From positions 1 to 44,340 of the forward strand of contig DKYL01000017.1 in NCBI GenBank assembly GCA_002493325.1: DNA of 44,340 nucleotides, given 5' to 3'. Position numbers and translations under genes: made by a program. The stretch is from Ruminococcaceae bacterium UBA7101 (lineage in GTDB: Bacteria > Bacillota > Clostridia > Oscillospirales > Acutalibacteraceae). Below the pieces are notes generated by a model. That model did not search any database and was not told the DNA's origin. It saw only the letters and a program-made list of their open reading frames with translations. Positions 1 through 7,863 of this stretch are shown here, one piece after another. Within the stretch, counting starts at the first letter, position 1. Each line of letters begins with the position of its first letter.

Positions 1-20
1 TATATTTATTATACTGTATT

Positions 21-49
21 TTGAATTTAATTTCAATGAAATATATTAT
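21..49 (+). promoter_or_regulatory. Candidate sigma-A promoter of the glycosidase operon
   Basis: TTGAAT (21-26) and TATTAT (44-49) are separated by 17 bp in a very A+T-rich stretch just before the first gene of the operon. A small inverted repeat (TTGAA at 21-25, TTCAA at 32-36) overlaps the -35 box and could be an operator. No regulator gene lies next to it in the window. The call rests on motif and spacing only. Confidence 0.5.
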
Positions 50-87
50 ATAATAAAAAATCAGTGAGGTTTATAGTGAGGTGTATT

Positions 88-2499
88 ATGAAATTATATT
101 TATTTGACAGAATGTATAAATTAATTCATTTTGATGATTTAAGTGTGTTAAGTGATGGCATATATATTGATGAATGTGTCAGTGCAAGAATGTCGAAAAA
201 TGAGATTTTTGTATTGCAGATTGCAGTTTTGCCTGAGGCAGATGATGTTATTGAAAGCATTAGTGTAAACAGCAATCTGAATATAAGCTGCATAAATACT
301 GACATTGTTGATAAATTCGGCAACAAAAGCAATGCGTCAGTAAAGCTGAAAGCAAATGCATTACAGCCTTTGTTTTTTACTGTTCAGTCGTCTGATTGCT
401 GTGCAGATACTGAAAATGCGATTATAACGATTCATACCGCAGATGAAAGCAGAAGCTTTACTGTATGCTTTGAGCTTGCAGACATTCCTGTTGTTAACAA
501 GGGATATAATGATTTGTGGAGATTGTCAAGGCTCAATTGGCTGAACTCAAGCCTTGCCATTGATGAAACACTTGTTAAGCCCTTTGTTTCTCCTGCTTTA
601 TCGGATGACGTTTTAACTATACTCGGCAGGGATATTGTGCTTGATGACAGCGGCTTGCCGCAGCAGGTATGCTCAAAATTTGATGAGGCAGTACAGCTTT
701 GTGATAATATGCAGAAGGCGCTTTTTGCAAAGCCTGCAGAGTTTGCTGTGGGGGATTATATTCTCGGCAACGGCAAAACAGAGAGCAATTTGTTCGCAAA
801 CAGGATTGAAAGCAGAACCGTATGCGGCAGTGATGACCTTGATGCTGAAATTAATTCTGTTTTAAGATATGACGGACAGATGGAGTATTCCGTTAAAATC
901 ACACCGAAAAAGGATTTTAACGTGAAAAATACTGCGCTGAATTTTTACATAAACAAGGATTGCTCACTGCTTATGCACGGACTTGGTCACAGAGCATCGG
1001 CAGCGGAAAATCTCAGCTTTAAATGGGATAATGACAAGCAGCAGGACTGTATTTTTGTGGGCACAGTCAACTGCGGTATGCGTGTTAAGCTCAAGGCTGA
1101 GAATTACAGAAGACCGCTGATTAATATTTTTTATAAAAACCTCCCGCTTAATGTTCCTGTTACTACATGGGACAATAACGGCAGGGGCGGTATTGATGTA
1201 AGGGTAAAGGACTGCTGTACAAATATTTGTGCTTATACGGGTGAATTTGCCTTTAAAAAGGGTGAAGCAAGGGAGTTTAAGTTTGAGCTTCATTTTACCC
1301 CGTTCAAGCCGATTGATTATAAAAAAGCATTCACTGTGAGATATTCGCACAGCAATGAGCTTAAGGATGAGTATAAGGAAATTGACAGAGCCGCTAAAAA
1401 CGGACTGAACTATGTTACCTTTCATCAGGGCAATATGATTATGCCCTTTATCAACTATCCTTTCTATGAGGTTGACAGACTGAAAAAGGCGGTCAGCTAT
1501 GCAAAGGAAAAGGGAATAGGCATTAAGCTTTATTATACCGAGCGTGAGCACAGCAACCATATGGCTGAAACCTTTGTGTATAAGGCACTGGGTGATGAAA
1601 TTATTTTAAGAAAGCAGGGCGTCAGCCATTCATGGCAGAAAGAAAAGCCCCAGTGGCTTGTTGACAATTTTGGCGATGATATTATTTCCGGCTGGTTTGT
1701 TAAATATAAGCACGGAAAGTATAAGAATGACCCTGATATTTCTTTTATTGTAAGACCTGATACAAGGCTTGATAATTATTATGTTGAGGGTTTGAACTGG
1801 CTGGTTGAAAATGTAGGAATAAAGGGCATCTATATTGATGATACCTCCCTTGACAGGACTACGATTGAACGTGCAAAGAAAATTCTTGACAGAACTGACG
1901 GCTTGATTGATATGCATATGTGGAATCACGAGGAGCCGAGAGCAGGCGATGTAAGCTGTCTTAATCTTTATGCTGAGCTTTTGCCGTTTCTTGACAGTAT
2001 ATGGCTTGGTGAAGGCTTTTTCTATAAGAAATATTCACCTGAATATATGCTCTGCGAGGTATCTGGTATACCTTATGGTATTACCGGTCAGATGCTTGAG
2101 GGCGGCGGTGATTTCTATGCAGGCATGCTCTACGGAATGAATAACCGTTTCGGCTGGGGATATACAAATGCTGTGCAGATGTATAAGGTATGGGATGATT
2201 TCGGTATTGCTGACAGCAGAATGCTGGGCTACTGGCACAGTGAAAATCCTGTTAAAACCAATAATAAAAATGTGCTTGCTACCGCTTATGTGAAGGATAA
2301 TGAGGCACTGCTCTGCTTCTATAATTTCTCTGATAAGAAAGAAAAATTTGCAGTTGAGCTGGATGAAAAGCTTTTAGGCTTTATTCCGTCATCTGCTAAG
2401 GAAATAAGATTCGGCAGAAGCAGACAAAGAGAAATGGATATGAATAAAACGATTGCACTGGGCAAAAGAAAGGGTATTATAATTAAGGTGGCAAAATAA
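88..2499 (+). CDS. Predicted cytoplasmic glycoside hydrolase, GH123/DUF6067-like
   Basis: An 803-residue protein with no signal peptide. The start is placed at ATG 88 because GTGAGGTG lies 5-6 bases upstream; an in-frame GTG at 64 has no better ribosome site. The N-terminal ~400 residues look like beta-sandwich. They contain a stretch (WKWD-like, then YRRPLINIFY and GRGGIDVRV) that I associate with DUF6067/GH123 N-terminal proteins. The second half looks like a TIM barrel, with acidic strand ends such as YIDDTSLDR and WLGEGFFY that could be catalytic. A short beta-rich C-terminal domain follows. It is the first gene of an operon with two fucosidases, GH16 and GH18 enzymes, one base before the next gene. 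GH123 enzymes act on beta-GalNAc; that activity here is inferred. Family assignment is from memory of sequence style, so moderate. Confidence 0.6.
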   Translation: MKLYLFDRMYKLIHFDDLSVLSDGIYIDECVSARMSKNEIFVLQIAVLPEADDVIESISVNSNLNISCINTDIVDKFGNKSNASVKLKANALQPLFFTVQSSDCCADTENAIITIHTADESRSFTVCFELADIPVVNKGYNDLWRLSRLNWLNSSLAIDETLVKPFVSPALSDDVLTILGRDIVLDDSGLPQQVCSKFDEAVQLCDNMQKALFAKPAEFAVGDYILGNGKTESNLFANRIESRTVCGSDDLDAEINSVLRYDGQMEYSVKITPKKDFNVKNTALNFYINKDCSLLMHGLGHRASAAENLSFKWDNDKQQDCIFVGTVNCGMRVKLKAENYRRPLINIFYKNLPLNVPVTTWDNNGRGGIDVRVKDCCTNICAYTGEFAFKKGEAREFKFELHFTPFKPIDYKKAFTVRYSHSNELKDEYKEIDRAAKNGLNYVTFHQGNMIMPFINYPFYEVDRLKKAVSYAKEKGIGIKLYYTEREHSNHMAETFVYKALGDEIILRKQGVSHSWQKEKPQWLVDNFGDDIISGWFVKYKHGKYKNDPDISFIVRPDTRLDNYYVEGLNWLVENVGIKGIYIDDTSLDRTTIERAKKILDRTDGLIDMHMWNHEEPRAGDVSCLNLYAELLPFLDSIWLGEGFFYKKYSPEYMLCEVSGIPYGITGQMLEGGGDFYAGMLYGMNNRFGWGYTNAVQMYKVWDDFGIADSRMLGYWHSENPVKTNNKNVLATAYVKDNEALLCFYNFSDKKEKFAVELDEKLLGFIPSSAKEIRFGRSRQREMDMNKTIALGKRKGIIIKVAK

Positions 2500-2500
2500 T

Positions 2501-3976
2501 ATGACGATTGAAGAACAGCTTGTAATTATTGATGAAGTAATTGAAAAGGGAAGGTATAAGGCTGACTGGGCATCACTGTGCAGTCATCAGACGCCCGAAT
2601 GGTATCACGATGCAAAATTCGGTATTTTTATTCATTGGGGTCTGTACAGTGTTCCTGCTTACAGTAATGAGTGGTATTCACGTGAGATGTATGACAAAAC
2701 AAAGCCAGCTTACCATCACCATATCAAAACCTATGGCAGGCACAGTGAATTTGGCTATAAGGATTTTATTCCTATGTTTAAGGCTGAACGGTTTGACCCG
2801 TTACAGTGGGCGGTACTTTTTAAGAAAAGCGGTGCAAGGTATGTTATGCCTGTGTGCGAGCACCATGACGGCTTTGCTATGTATAATACGGAATTTAACC
2901 GCTGGAACGCTGTTAATATGGGTCCCTGCAGAGATGTAATAGGTGAGATTAAGAGTGCCTGTGAAAATGAGGGGCTGGTGTTCTGCGGCTCAAGCCACAG
3001 GGCAGAGCATTACTTTTTTATGAATATGGGCAGGACCATTGACAGTGATGTGAATGATGAAAAATACGAGGATTTTTACGGTCCTGCTTATTACTGCAAG
3101 GAGCTTGCCTCGAATACAATGCATATTACCGCTTCAAAATCAGATTCCGTGCCGCCTACGCAGGAATTTCTTCGTGACTGGCTTGCACGAACCTGTGAGC
3201 TGATTGACAGATACCAGCCTAAGGTGCTTTATTTTGACTGGTGGGTACATAATAATGCCTTTAAGCCTTATTTGAAAAAGCTGGCGGCTTATTATTATAA
3301 CCGTGCAGAAGAGTGGGGCTTTGAGGTTACAATTAATTATAAACACAACGCATTCCCTCCGGGTGCTGCAACCTTTGATGTGGAGCGCGGTGCACTTAAG
3401 GGAATATCACCTGTTCCGTGGCAGACCTGTACCTCCATTGCAAAAAATTCATGGGGTTATACAGAAAATAATAAATTCAAATCTGTAAGACATATTGTGT
3501 GTGATCTGATTGATATTGTCAGCAAAAACGGAATGATGCTTTTGAATGTAGGACCTAAGGCTGACGGAACGATTACTGATGAGGAAACTGCGGTGCTTCT
3601 TGGTATCGGCAAGTGGTTGTCCGTTAATGGTGAGGGTGTTTACGGCACGACACCTTGGAAGTTCTTCGGCGAGGGCAGGGCAAATGTCAAGGAGGGCTTT
3701 TTCCAGGATAATAAGGAAAAGGGTTATACACACAAGGATTTTCGTTTTACATATAAAAACGGCTGTGTATATGTCTTTTGGATGAAGCCGGATAAAAGCA
3801 CAGTAAAAATAAAAAGCTTTAAAGCTGTTTCACAGGATGTTATGATAAACAGCGTAAAAATGCTGGGAAATAAAAAAGAACTTAATTTTACAAGAAATAA
3901 AAAATATATGCAAATTGAGCTTGGCTCTGTGCCGCAGGGTGATTTGCCTGTGTGCTTTAAAATTGAGCTTGGGTGA
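2501..3976 (+). CDS. Alpha-L-fucosidase, GH29 (first copy)
   Basis: A 491-residue retaining alpha-L-fucosidase that would release terminal fucose from glycans. The family signature is clear: WYHDAKFGIFIHWG near the N-terminus, then CEHHDGFAMY, and MLLNVGPKADG at the end of the catalytic barrel. Asp246 in LYFDWW sits at the nucleophile position of GH29. The C-terminal ~100 residues are a beta-domain. No signal peptide is present, so it should act in the cytoplasm on imported oligosaccharides. It starts one base after the previous stop codon, with AAGGTGG as ribosome site, so the two are co-transcribed and probably translationally coupled. The divergent second GH29 next door suggests different linkage preferences. 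The family call is secure; the exact linkage cannot be read. Confidence 0.93.
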   Translation: MTIEEQLVIIDEVIEKGRYKADWASLCSHQTPEWYHDAKFGIFIHWGLYSVPAYSNEWYSREMYDKTKPAYHHHIKTYGRHSEFGYKDFIPMFKAERFDPLQWAVLFKKSGARYVMPVCEHHDGFAMYNTEFNRWNAVNMGPCRDVIGEIKSACENEGLVFCGSSHRAEHYFFMNMGRTIDSDVNDEKYEDFYGPAYYCKELASNTMHITASKSDSVPPTQEFLRDWLARTCELIDRYQPKVLYFDWWVHNNAFKPYLKKLAAYYYNRAEEWGFEVTINYKHNAFPPGAATFDVERGALKGISPVPWQTCTSIAKNSWGYTENNKFKSVRHIVCDLIDIVSKNGMMLLNVGPKADGTITDEETAVLLGIGKWLSVNGEGVYGTTPWKFFGEGRANVKEGFFQDNKEKGYTHKDFRFTYKNGCVYVFWMKPDKSTVKIKSFKAVSQDVMINSVKMLGNKKELNFTRNKKYMQIELGSVPQGDLPVCFKIELG

Positions 3977-3981
3977 CAGAT

Positions 3982-5334
3982 ATGAGTAATGACAGAATAG
4001 ATTTGTATACATCAATTGTTCCCAACAGACGGCAGTTGATTATACAGGAAATGAAATATTATGCCTTCATTCACTATGGTGTTAACACCTTTACAAACCG
4101 TGAATGGGGCAGCGGTAAAGAAAAGGAAAGTGTATTCAATCCTAAAAAGCAGGATGCCGAGCAGTGGTGCAGAGCCATCAAGGATGCAGGGATGAAAGGT
4201 GTTATTCTGACCTGCAAGCACCACGACGGCTTTTGCCTTTGGCAGACGAAAACAACAGAACACTCCATTAAAAACAGCCCTTATAAAAACGGCAAGGGTG
4301 ACGTTGTGAAAGAGGTGTCTGACGCCTGCAAAAAATACGGACTGAAGTTCGGTGTGTATTTGTCCCCTTGGGACAGAAATGCCAAATGCTACGGTACCCC
4401 TGCATATAATGACTTTTATATTCAGCAGTTGACAGAGCTTTTAACAAACTACGGCGAAATATTTATGCTGTGGCTTGACGGTGCCTGCGGAGCCAAGGCA
4501 GACGGTCAGCCTGTTCAGAAATATGATTTTGAACGAATTTGGGATACTGCCGTTAAGCTGCAGCCGAATATTGTAATGTCAGGCTGTGCACCTGATGTCC
4601 GCTGGATCGGCAACGAAAGCGGCAAGACGCGTGAGAGTGAGTGGAATGTTGTTCCGAAATTTCAGTATGACCAGCAGAATTTTGCTGTCAACTGCCAGGA
4701 CAGCGATGATATGAAAAAATTCCAGAAGCGGTGTATTGATGTTATGCTTCCCGATATGGGCTCACGTGAATTCTTAAGCAAGTTTGATGAATTTATGTGG
4801 TATCCTGCCGAGGTTGATGTTTCGATACGAACAGGCTGGTTTTATCATCCGCTGCAGTCACTGACTCTCAAATCCCTTAATCATTTAATGAAAATATATT
4901 ATAATTCAGTGGGTAATAATTCGTTAATGCTTCTGAATATCCCACCCGACAAAAACGGGCTTTTCGCAAAAAAGGATGTTAAGCGGTTACAGGAAATGGG
5001 GTTCTGGCTCAAAAAAGAGGAAGAGCTGATGATAAGCAATTGTGAAACAGAGCTTTCCGACGGAGGATTTACAGTGACCGTTAAATTCCCAAGGCAGAGT
5101 GTTGACAGAATACACCTTGCAGAGGATACAACAAAATCCCAGAGAGTTGAAAGATTTTCAATTTATGCTGAGGGCAAAAAGGTTTTCAGCGGTACGGTTA
5201 TCGGCTTTTCACGCATTGCAGTATTTGAGCCTGTGGAAACAGATACACTGACTGTTAAAATTGAGCAGTGCAGAAAAGAGCCTTACATAAATAAAGCGTT
5301 GCCTGTGGCAACGGGTGCTTACAGAGTAAAATAG
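3982..5334 (+). CDS. Alpha-L-fucosidase, GH29, subfamily B-like (second copy)
   Basis: A 450-residue cytoplasmic GH29 enzyme quite different from its neighbour. It opens with YAFIHYGVNTF and has CKHHDGFCLW. Asp166 in MLWLDGACG is the likely nucleophile, and Glu218 or Glu220 in RESEW is a candidate acid/base, an arrangement like the alpha-1,3/4-fucosidases of GH29 subfamily B. NNSLMLLNIPP closes the barrel and a beta-domain follows. ATG 3982 has GGGTGA five bases upstream. An alternative GTG at 3973 would overlap the previous stop as GTGA, so the start is uncertain by three codons. Lewis-type fucose (alpha-1,3/1,4) would be the expected target if the subfamily call holds; that is inference. 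Confidence 0.9.
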   Translation: MSNDRIDLYTSIVPNRRQLIIQEMKYYAFIHYGVNTFTNREWGSGKEKESVFNPKKQDAEQWCRAIKDAGMKGVILTCKHHDGFCLWQTKTTEHSIKNSPYKNGKGDVVKEVSDACKKYGLKFGVYLSPWDRNAKCYGTPAYNDFYIQQLTELLTNYGEIFMLWLDGACGAKADGQPVQKYDFERIWDTAVKLQPNIVMSGCAPDVRWIGNESGKTRESEWNVVPKFQYDQQNFAVNCQDSDDMKKFQKRCIDVMLPDMGSREFLSKFDEFMWYPAEVDVSIRTGWFYHPLQSLTLKSLNHLMKIYYNSVGNNSLMLLNIPPDKNGLFAKKDVKRLQEMGFWLKKEEELMISNCETELSDGGFTVTVKFPRQSVDRIHLAEDTTKSQRVERFSIYAEGKKVFSGTVIGFSRIAVFEPVETDTLTVKIEQCRKEPYINKALPVATGAYRVK

Positions 5335-5344
5335 GAGGATTGAA

Positions 5345-6811
5345 ATGAATAAGCTGTCAAAAATAATTATTTCATCAATAGCAGCAGTGGGTATTGTGGG
5401 TGCTTCTGTGGGAGCATATATTGCTGCAGGCTACACGAAGGAACGTACCTTCGGCGAAACAGAAACCTATGCTGTTGAAACAAAGGGTGCGCCGTTGAGG
5501 GTTGCGATAATCAGTGACTTACAGCTCCCTGATACAAGAGATAAAAATACACACCAGTACCAATCCTTTGAAAGCACGTTAACCATGCTGAAAAATAAGG
5601 GGATGGATGCACTTATTATCGGCGGTGATTTCACAGACTGCGGTACTGAAAATGCCTGGGCAACCTTCAAGGAAATTTATGACAGGGTAATGGCGGACAG
5701 CACAAAGCCCATACCTATGTATATTCTCGGTAATCATGACTATTGGCTTCCGGATTTTGTGAAATGCTTTGAAATTCCGATGCCTGCAAAAATGCAGGAT
5801 CGTTTTACGAAATATGCAGGTGAGCCTGTTTACAGTCATAAGGTGATTAACGGTTATCATTTTATTTGCTGGAGCTCTTCTGACGGAAGCTATGACAAGT
5901 CCTATACAAATAAAGAGGCTGTCCGTGCCGAGCTTGACAGAGCTGTTGCTGAGGACCCCGAAAAGCCTGTTTTTGTAATAACTCATATTAATCCTTATGA
6001 AACTGCATATGGCTCTGACGAATGGGGAAATGAGGACATTTATGATGTCTTAAAGGCGTATCCTCAGGCTGTTTCCATTTCAGGTCACTCTCATTTTTCA
6101 CTGATTGATGAGCGTTCAATCTGGCAAAGGGAATTTACTGCATTGACTACACAGAGTCTTGATTATATTGAGCTTGAAAGCGGAAAGTATAACGGCAGTG
6201 TGCCGATGGATGCTTACGGCAACACGATTGCTGATAAGCTGCCCGGCTGTCTTTATATGACAATTGAAGAGGGCAGGGTAACGCTTGAACGTCTTGAAGC
6301 AAATACGGGCAATGCACTGAAAGCGCCATGGGTGCTTGAAGCTCCGTTCAATAAGCCTGCTAAGTATACTGAGGATAGGGCAAAGACAAATAAAGCACCT
6401 GTGCTTGACAGCGACCTCACTGTGAAAGTAAGTGACATTACAGATGTTAATGACAATGCGCAGAAAATGATTTCCTTTGCGGCAGGCAGTGACGATGACT
6501 TTGTTCATTCCTACAAGCTTCAGTTCTTGAATGAGAATAAAGAGCTTCTTGAATTTGAAGAGATTGATTATGATAACAATGTTATTTTGTATGACAGCAA
6601 TGGAGAAAAAACAAGCAAAAACGGTAAGCCTAAAATGATAAGCGAGGTTCTCTATTTCAGTGATTATATACTGGGTCTTGCAAATATGTCGGAAACAGCA
6701 GAGCTCAGGCTGCCGAATAATCTGCCTGATAACGCAGAATATGTTGTGATTACCGCAATGGATTCCTGGGGAGCAGAAAGCAATTCGGTAACTTGCAGAT
6801 TAGGAGAGTAA
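5345..6811 (+). CDS. Membrane-anchored calcineurin-like metallophosphoesterase
   Basis: A 488-residue exported phosphoesterase. Residues 1-29 form a basic start plus hydrophobic segment, either a signal peptide or an uncleaved anchor; there is no lipobox. The two-metal site is complete: Asp58-x-Gln60, Asp95 in GGDFTD, Asn130-His131-Asp132, His214, and His248/His250 in SGHSHF. The last ~130 residues look like an immunoglobulin- or fibronectin-like beta-domain. A strong AGGAGG (5334-5339) precedes the ATG. It lies between fucosidase and GH16 genes, so it may remove phosphate or cleave a phosphodiester on the glycan being degraded at the cell surface, but the motifs do not identify the substrate. 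Phosphoesterase fold: high confidence; role: inferred. Confidence 0.85.
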   Translation: MNKLSKIIISSIAAVGIVGASVGAYIAAGYTKERTFGETETYAVETKGAPLRVAIISDLQLPDTRDKNTHQYQSFESTLTMLKNKGMDALIIGGDFTDCGTENAWATFKEIYDRVMADSTKPIPMYILGNHDYWLPDFVKCFEIPMPAKMQDRFTKYAGEPVYSHKVINGYHFICWSSSDGSYDKSYTNKEAVRAELDRAVAEDPEKPVFVITHINPYETAYGSDEWGNEDIYDVLKAYPQAVSISGHSHFSLIDERSIWQREFTALTTQSLDYIELESGKYNGSVPMDAYGNTIADKLPGCLYMTIEEGRVTLERLEANTGNALKAPWVLEAPFNKPAKYTEDRAKTNKAPVLDSDLTVKVSDITDVNDNAQKMISFAAGSDDDFVHSYKLQFLNENKELLEFEEIDYDNNVILYDSNGEKTSKNGKPKMISEVLYFSDYILGLANMSETAELRLPNNLPDNAEYVVITAMDSWGAESNSVTCRLGE

Positions 6812-6814
6812 AAA

Positions 6815-7852
6815 ATGAAAAAGTTTATAACTGTATTAACAATATCATTACTTGTTGTGACTATCGGTATAATTTGCGGCTGTTCCAAAGAGGATGACAG
6901 CTGGAAAACGAATGAAAAATATGATTTGTCTGTCCCTGTTTTGAATCAGGACGGCTGGTATCTTGTGTTTGAGGATGATTTTGAGGGCAGTGCGTTAAAT
7001 GAAAATATAACCTTTGGTGAAAAGTATAACGGCAATAAGGAAATCTGGACCACATCACCCCATGCAGTTCGCTGGCAGAGTGATGATGAGAATAAGCCCG
7101 GTCAGGCTTGCTATTGGTGTCCTGAGATGGTAGAGGTTAAGGATTCCAATGCAATCATTCATTCACGCTATGAAACAAACCATACCTGCGACGGCGACTG
7201 CCCTAAGGAGGCTCGTTTTACAAGCGGAATAGAAACAAGAAAAATTGTTGGCGACAATAATAACAACAAGGGCACAAATGATGAGCTGCTTTTCTCACAG
7301 GCATTCGGCTATTATGAGTGCAGAGTAAAGTTCCCCGATTCAAAGGGTCTGTGGTCCGCCTTTTGGCTTCAGTCACCGAATATGAGGAAGGTCGGCAACG
7401 AGGGTAAGGATGGTACTGAAATTGATGTTTATGAAAGTGCTTTCATAAACAGTAAGCAGTCAAAAATGGGTCACGCTCTTTTGTGGGACGGATATGGTAA
7501 GGATGCTAAGGTTTCCGACTATATCGGTGACCTTGAGCAGAATTTATATGACGGTTATCATACCTATGCACTAAAGTGGACACCTGAGTATTATGTGTTC
7601 TATATCGACGGTGTGGCAACCTGGGCAACCGATGACGGCGATGTTTCAAGAGTTAAGGAATTTTTAAGACTGACTGTTGAAATTGATGCAGGTGACGGCT
7701 GGGGACCCCACGGTCAGGAAATAGGAGAATTTGATGACAGTCAGGCGGCAGATGATTTTATGATTGATTACGTGAAGGTTTGGCAGAATGAAAGCTATGA
7801 GCAGTTCATTCAGGATGACAGCGAGTTTGAAGGCGACCTTGATTTAGGCTGA
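6815..7852 (+). CDS. GH16 endo-acting glycosidase, lipoprotein
   Basis: A 345-residue lipoprotein. The signal peptide ends with a lipobox at Cys23 (ICGC), so the enzyme should be tethered to the outer face of the membrane. The GH16 catalytic signature E-x-D-x-x-E is present as Glu202, Asp204, Glu207 in GTEIDVYES. Other family landmarks are FGYYECRVKFP and GLWSAFWLQSP. Extra cysteines (CYWC, TCDGDC) may form disulfides or bind metal. GH16 includes laminarinases, agarases and endo-beta-galactosidases; with fucosidases, sialidase and a beta-galactosidase around it, an endo-beta-galactosidase acting on host glycans is the most attractive reading, but this is context only. The gap to the previous gene is 3 bases, with GGAGAG as ribosome site. 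Confidence 0.9.
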   Translation: MKKFITVLTISLLVVTIGIICGCSKEDDSWKTNEKYDLSVPVLNQDGWYLVFEDDFEGSALNENITFGEKYNGNKEIWTTSPHAVRWQSDDENKPGQACYWCPEMVEVKDSNAIIHSRYETNHTCDGDCPKEARFTSGIETRKIVGDNNNNKGTNDELLFSQAFGYYECRVKFPDSKGLWSAFWLQSPNMRKVGNEGKDGTEIDVYESAFINSKQSKMGHALLWDGYGKDAKVSDYIGDLEQNLYDGYHTYALKWTPEYYVFYIDGVATWATDDGDVSRVKEFLRLTVEIDAGDGWGPHGQEIGEFDDSQAADDFMIDYVKVWQNESYEQFIQDDSEFEGDLDLG

Positions 7853-7863
7853 GGTGTTATACG

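Noticed and set aside
964..1560. Minus-strand reading frame of 198 codons inside the first glycosidase gene
   Set aside because: No ribosome site, Cys/Ile-rich shadow composition, and the plus-strand frame has clear domains over the same bases.
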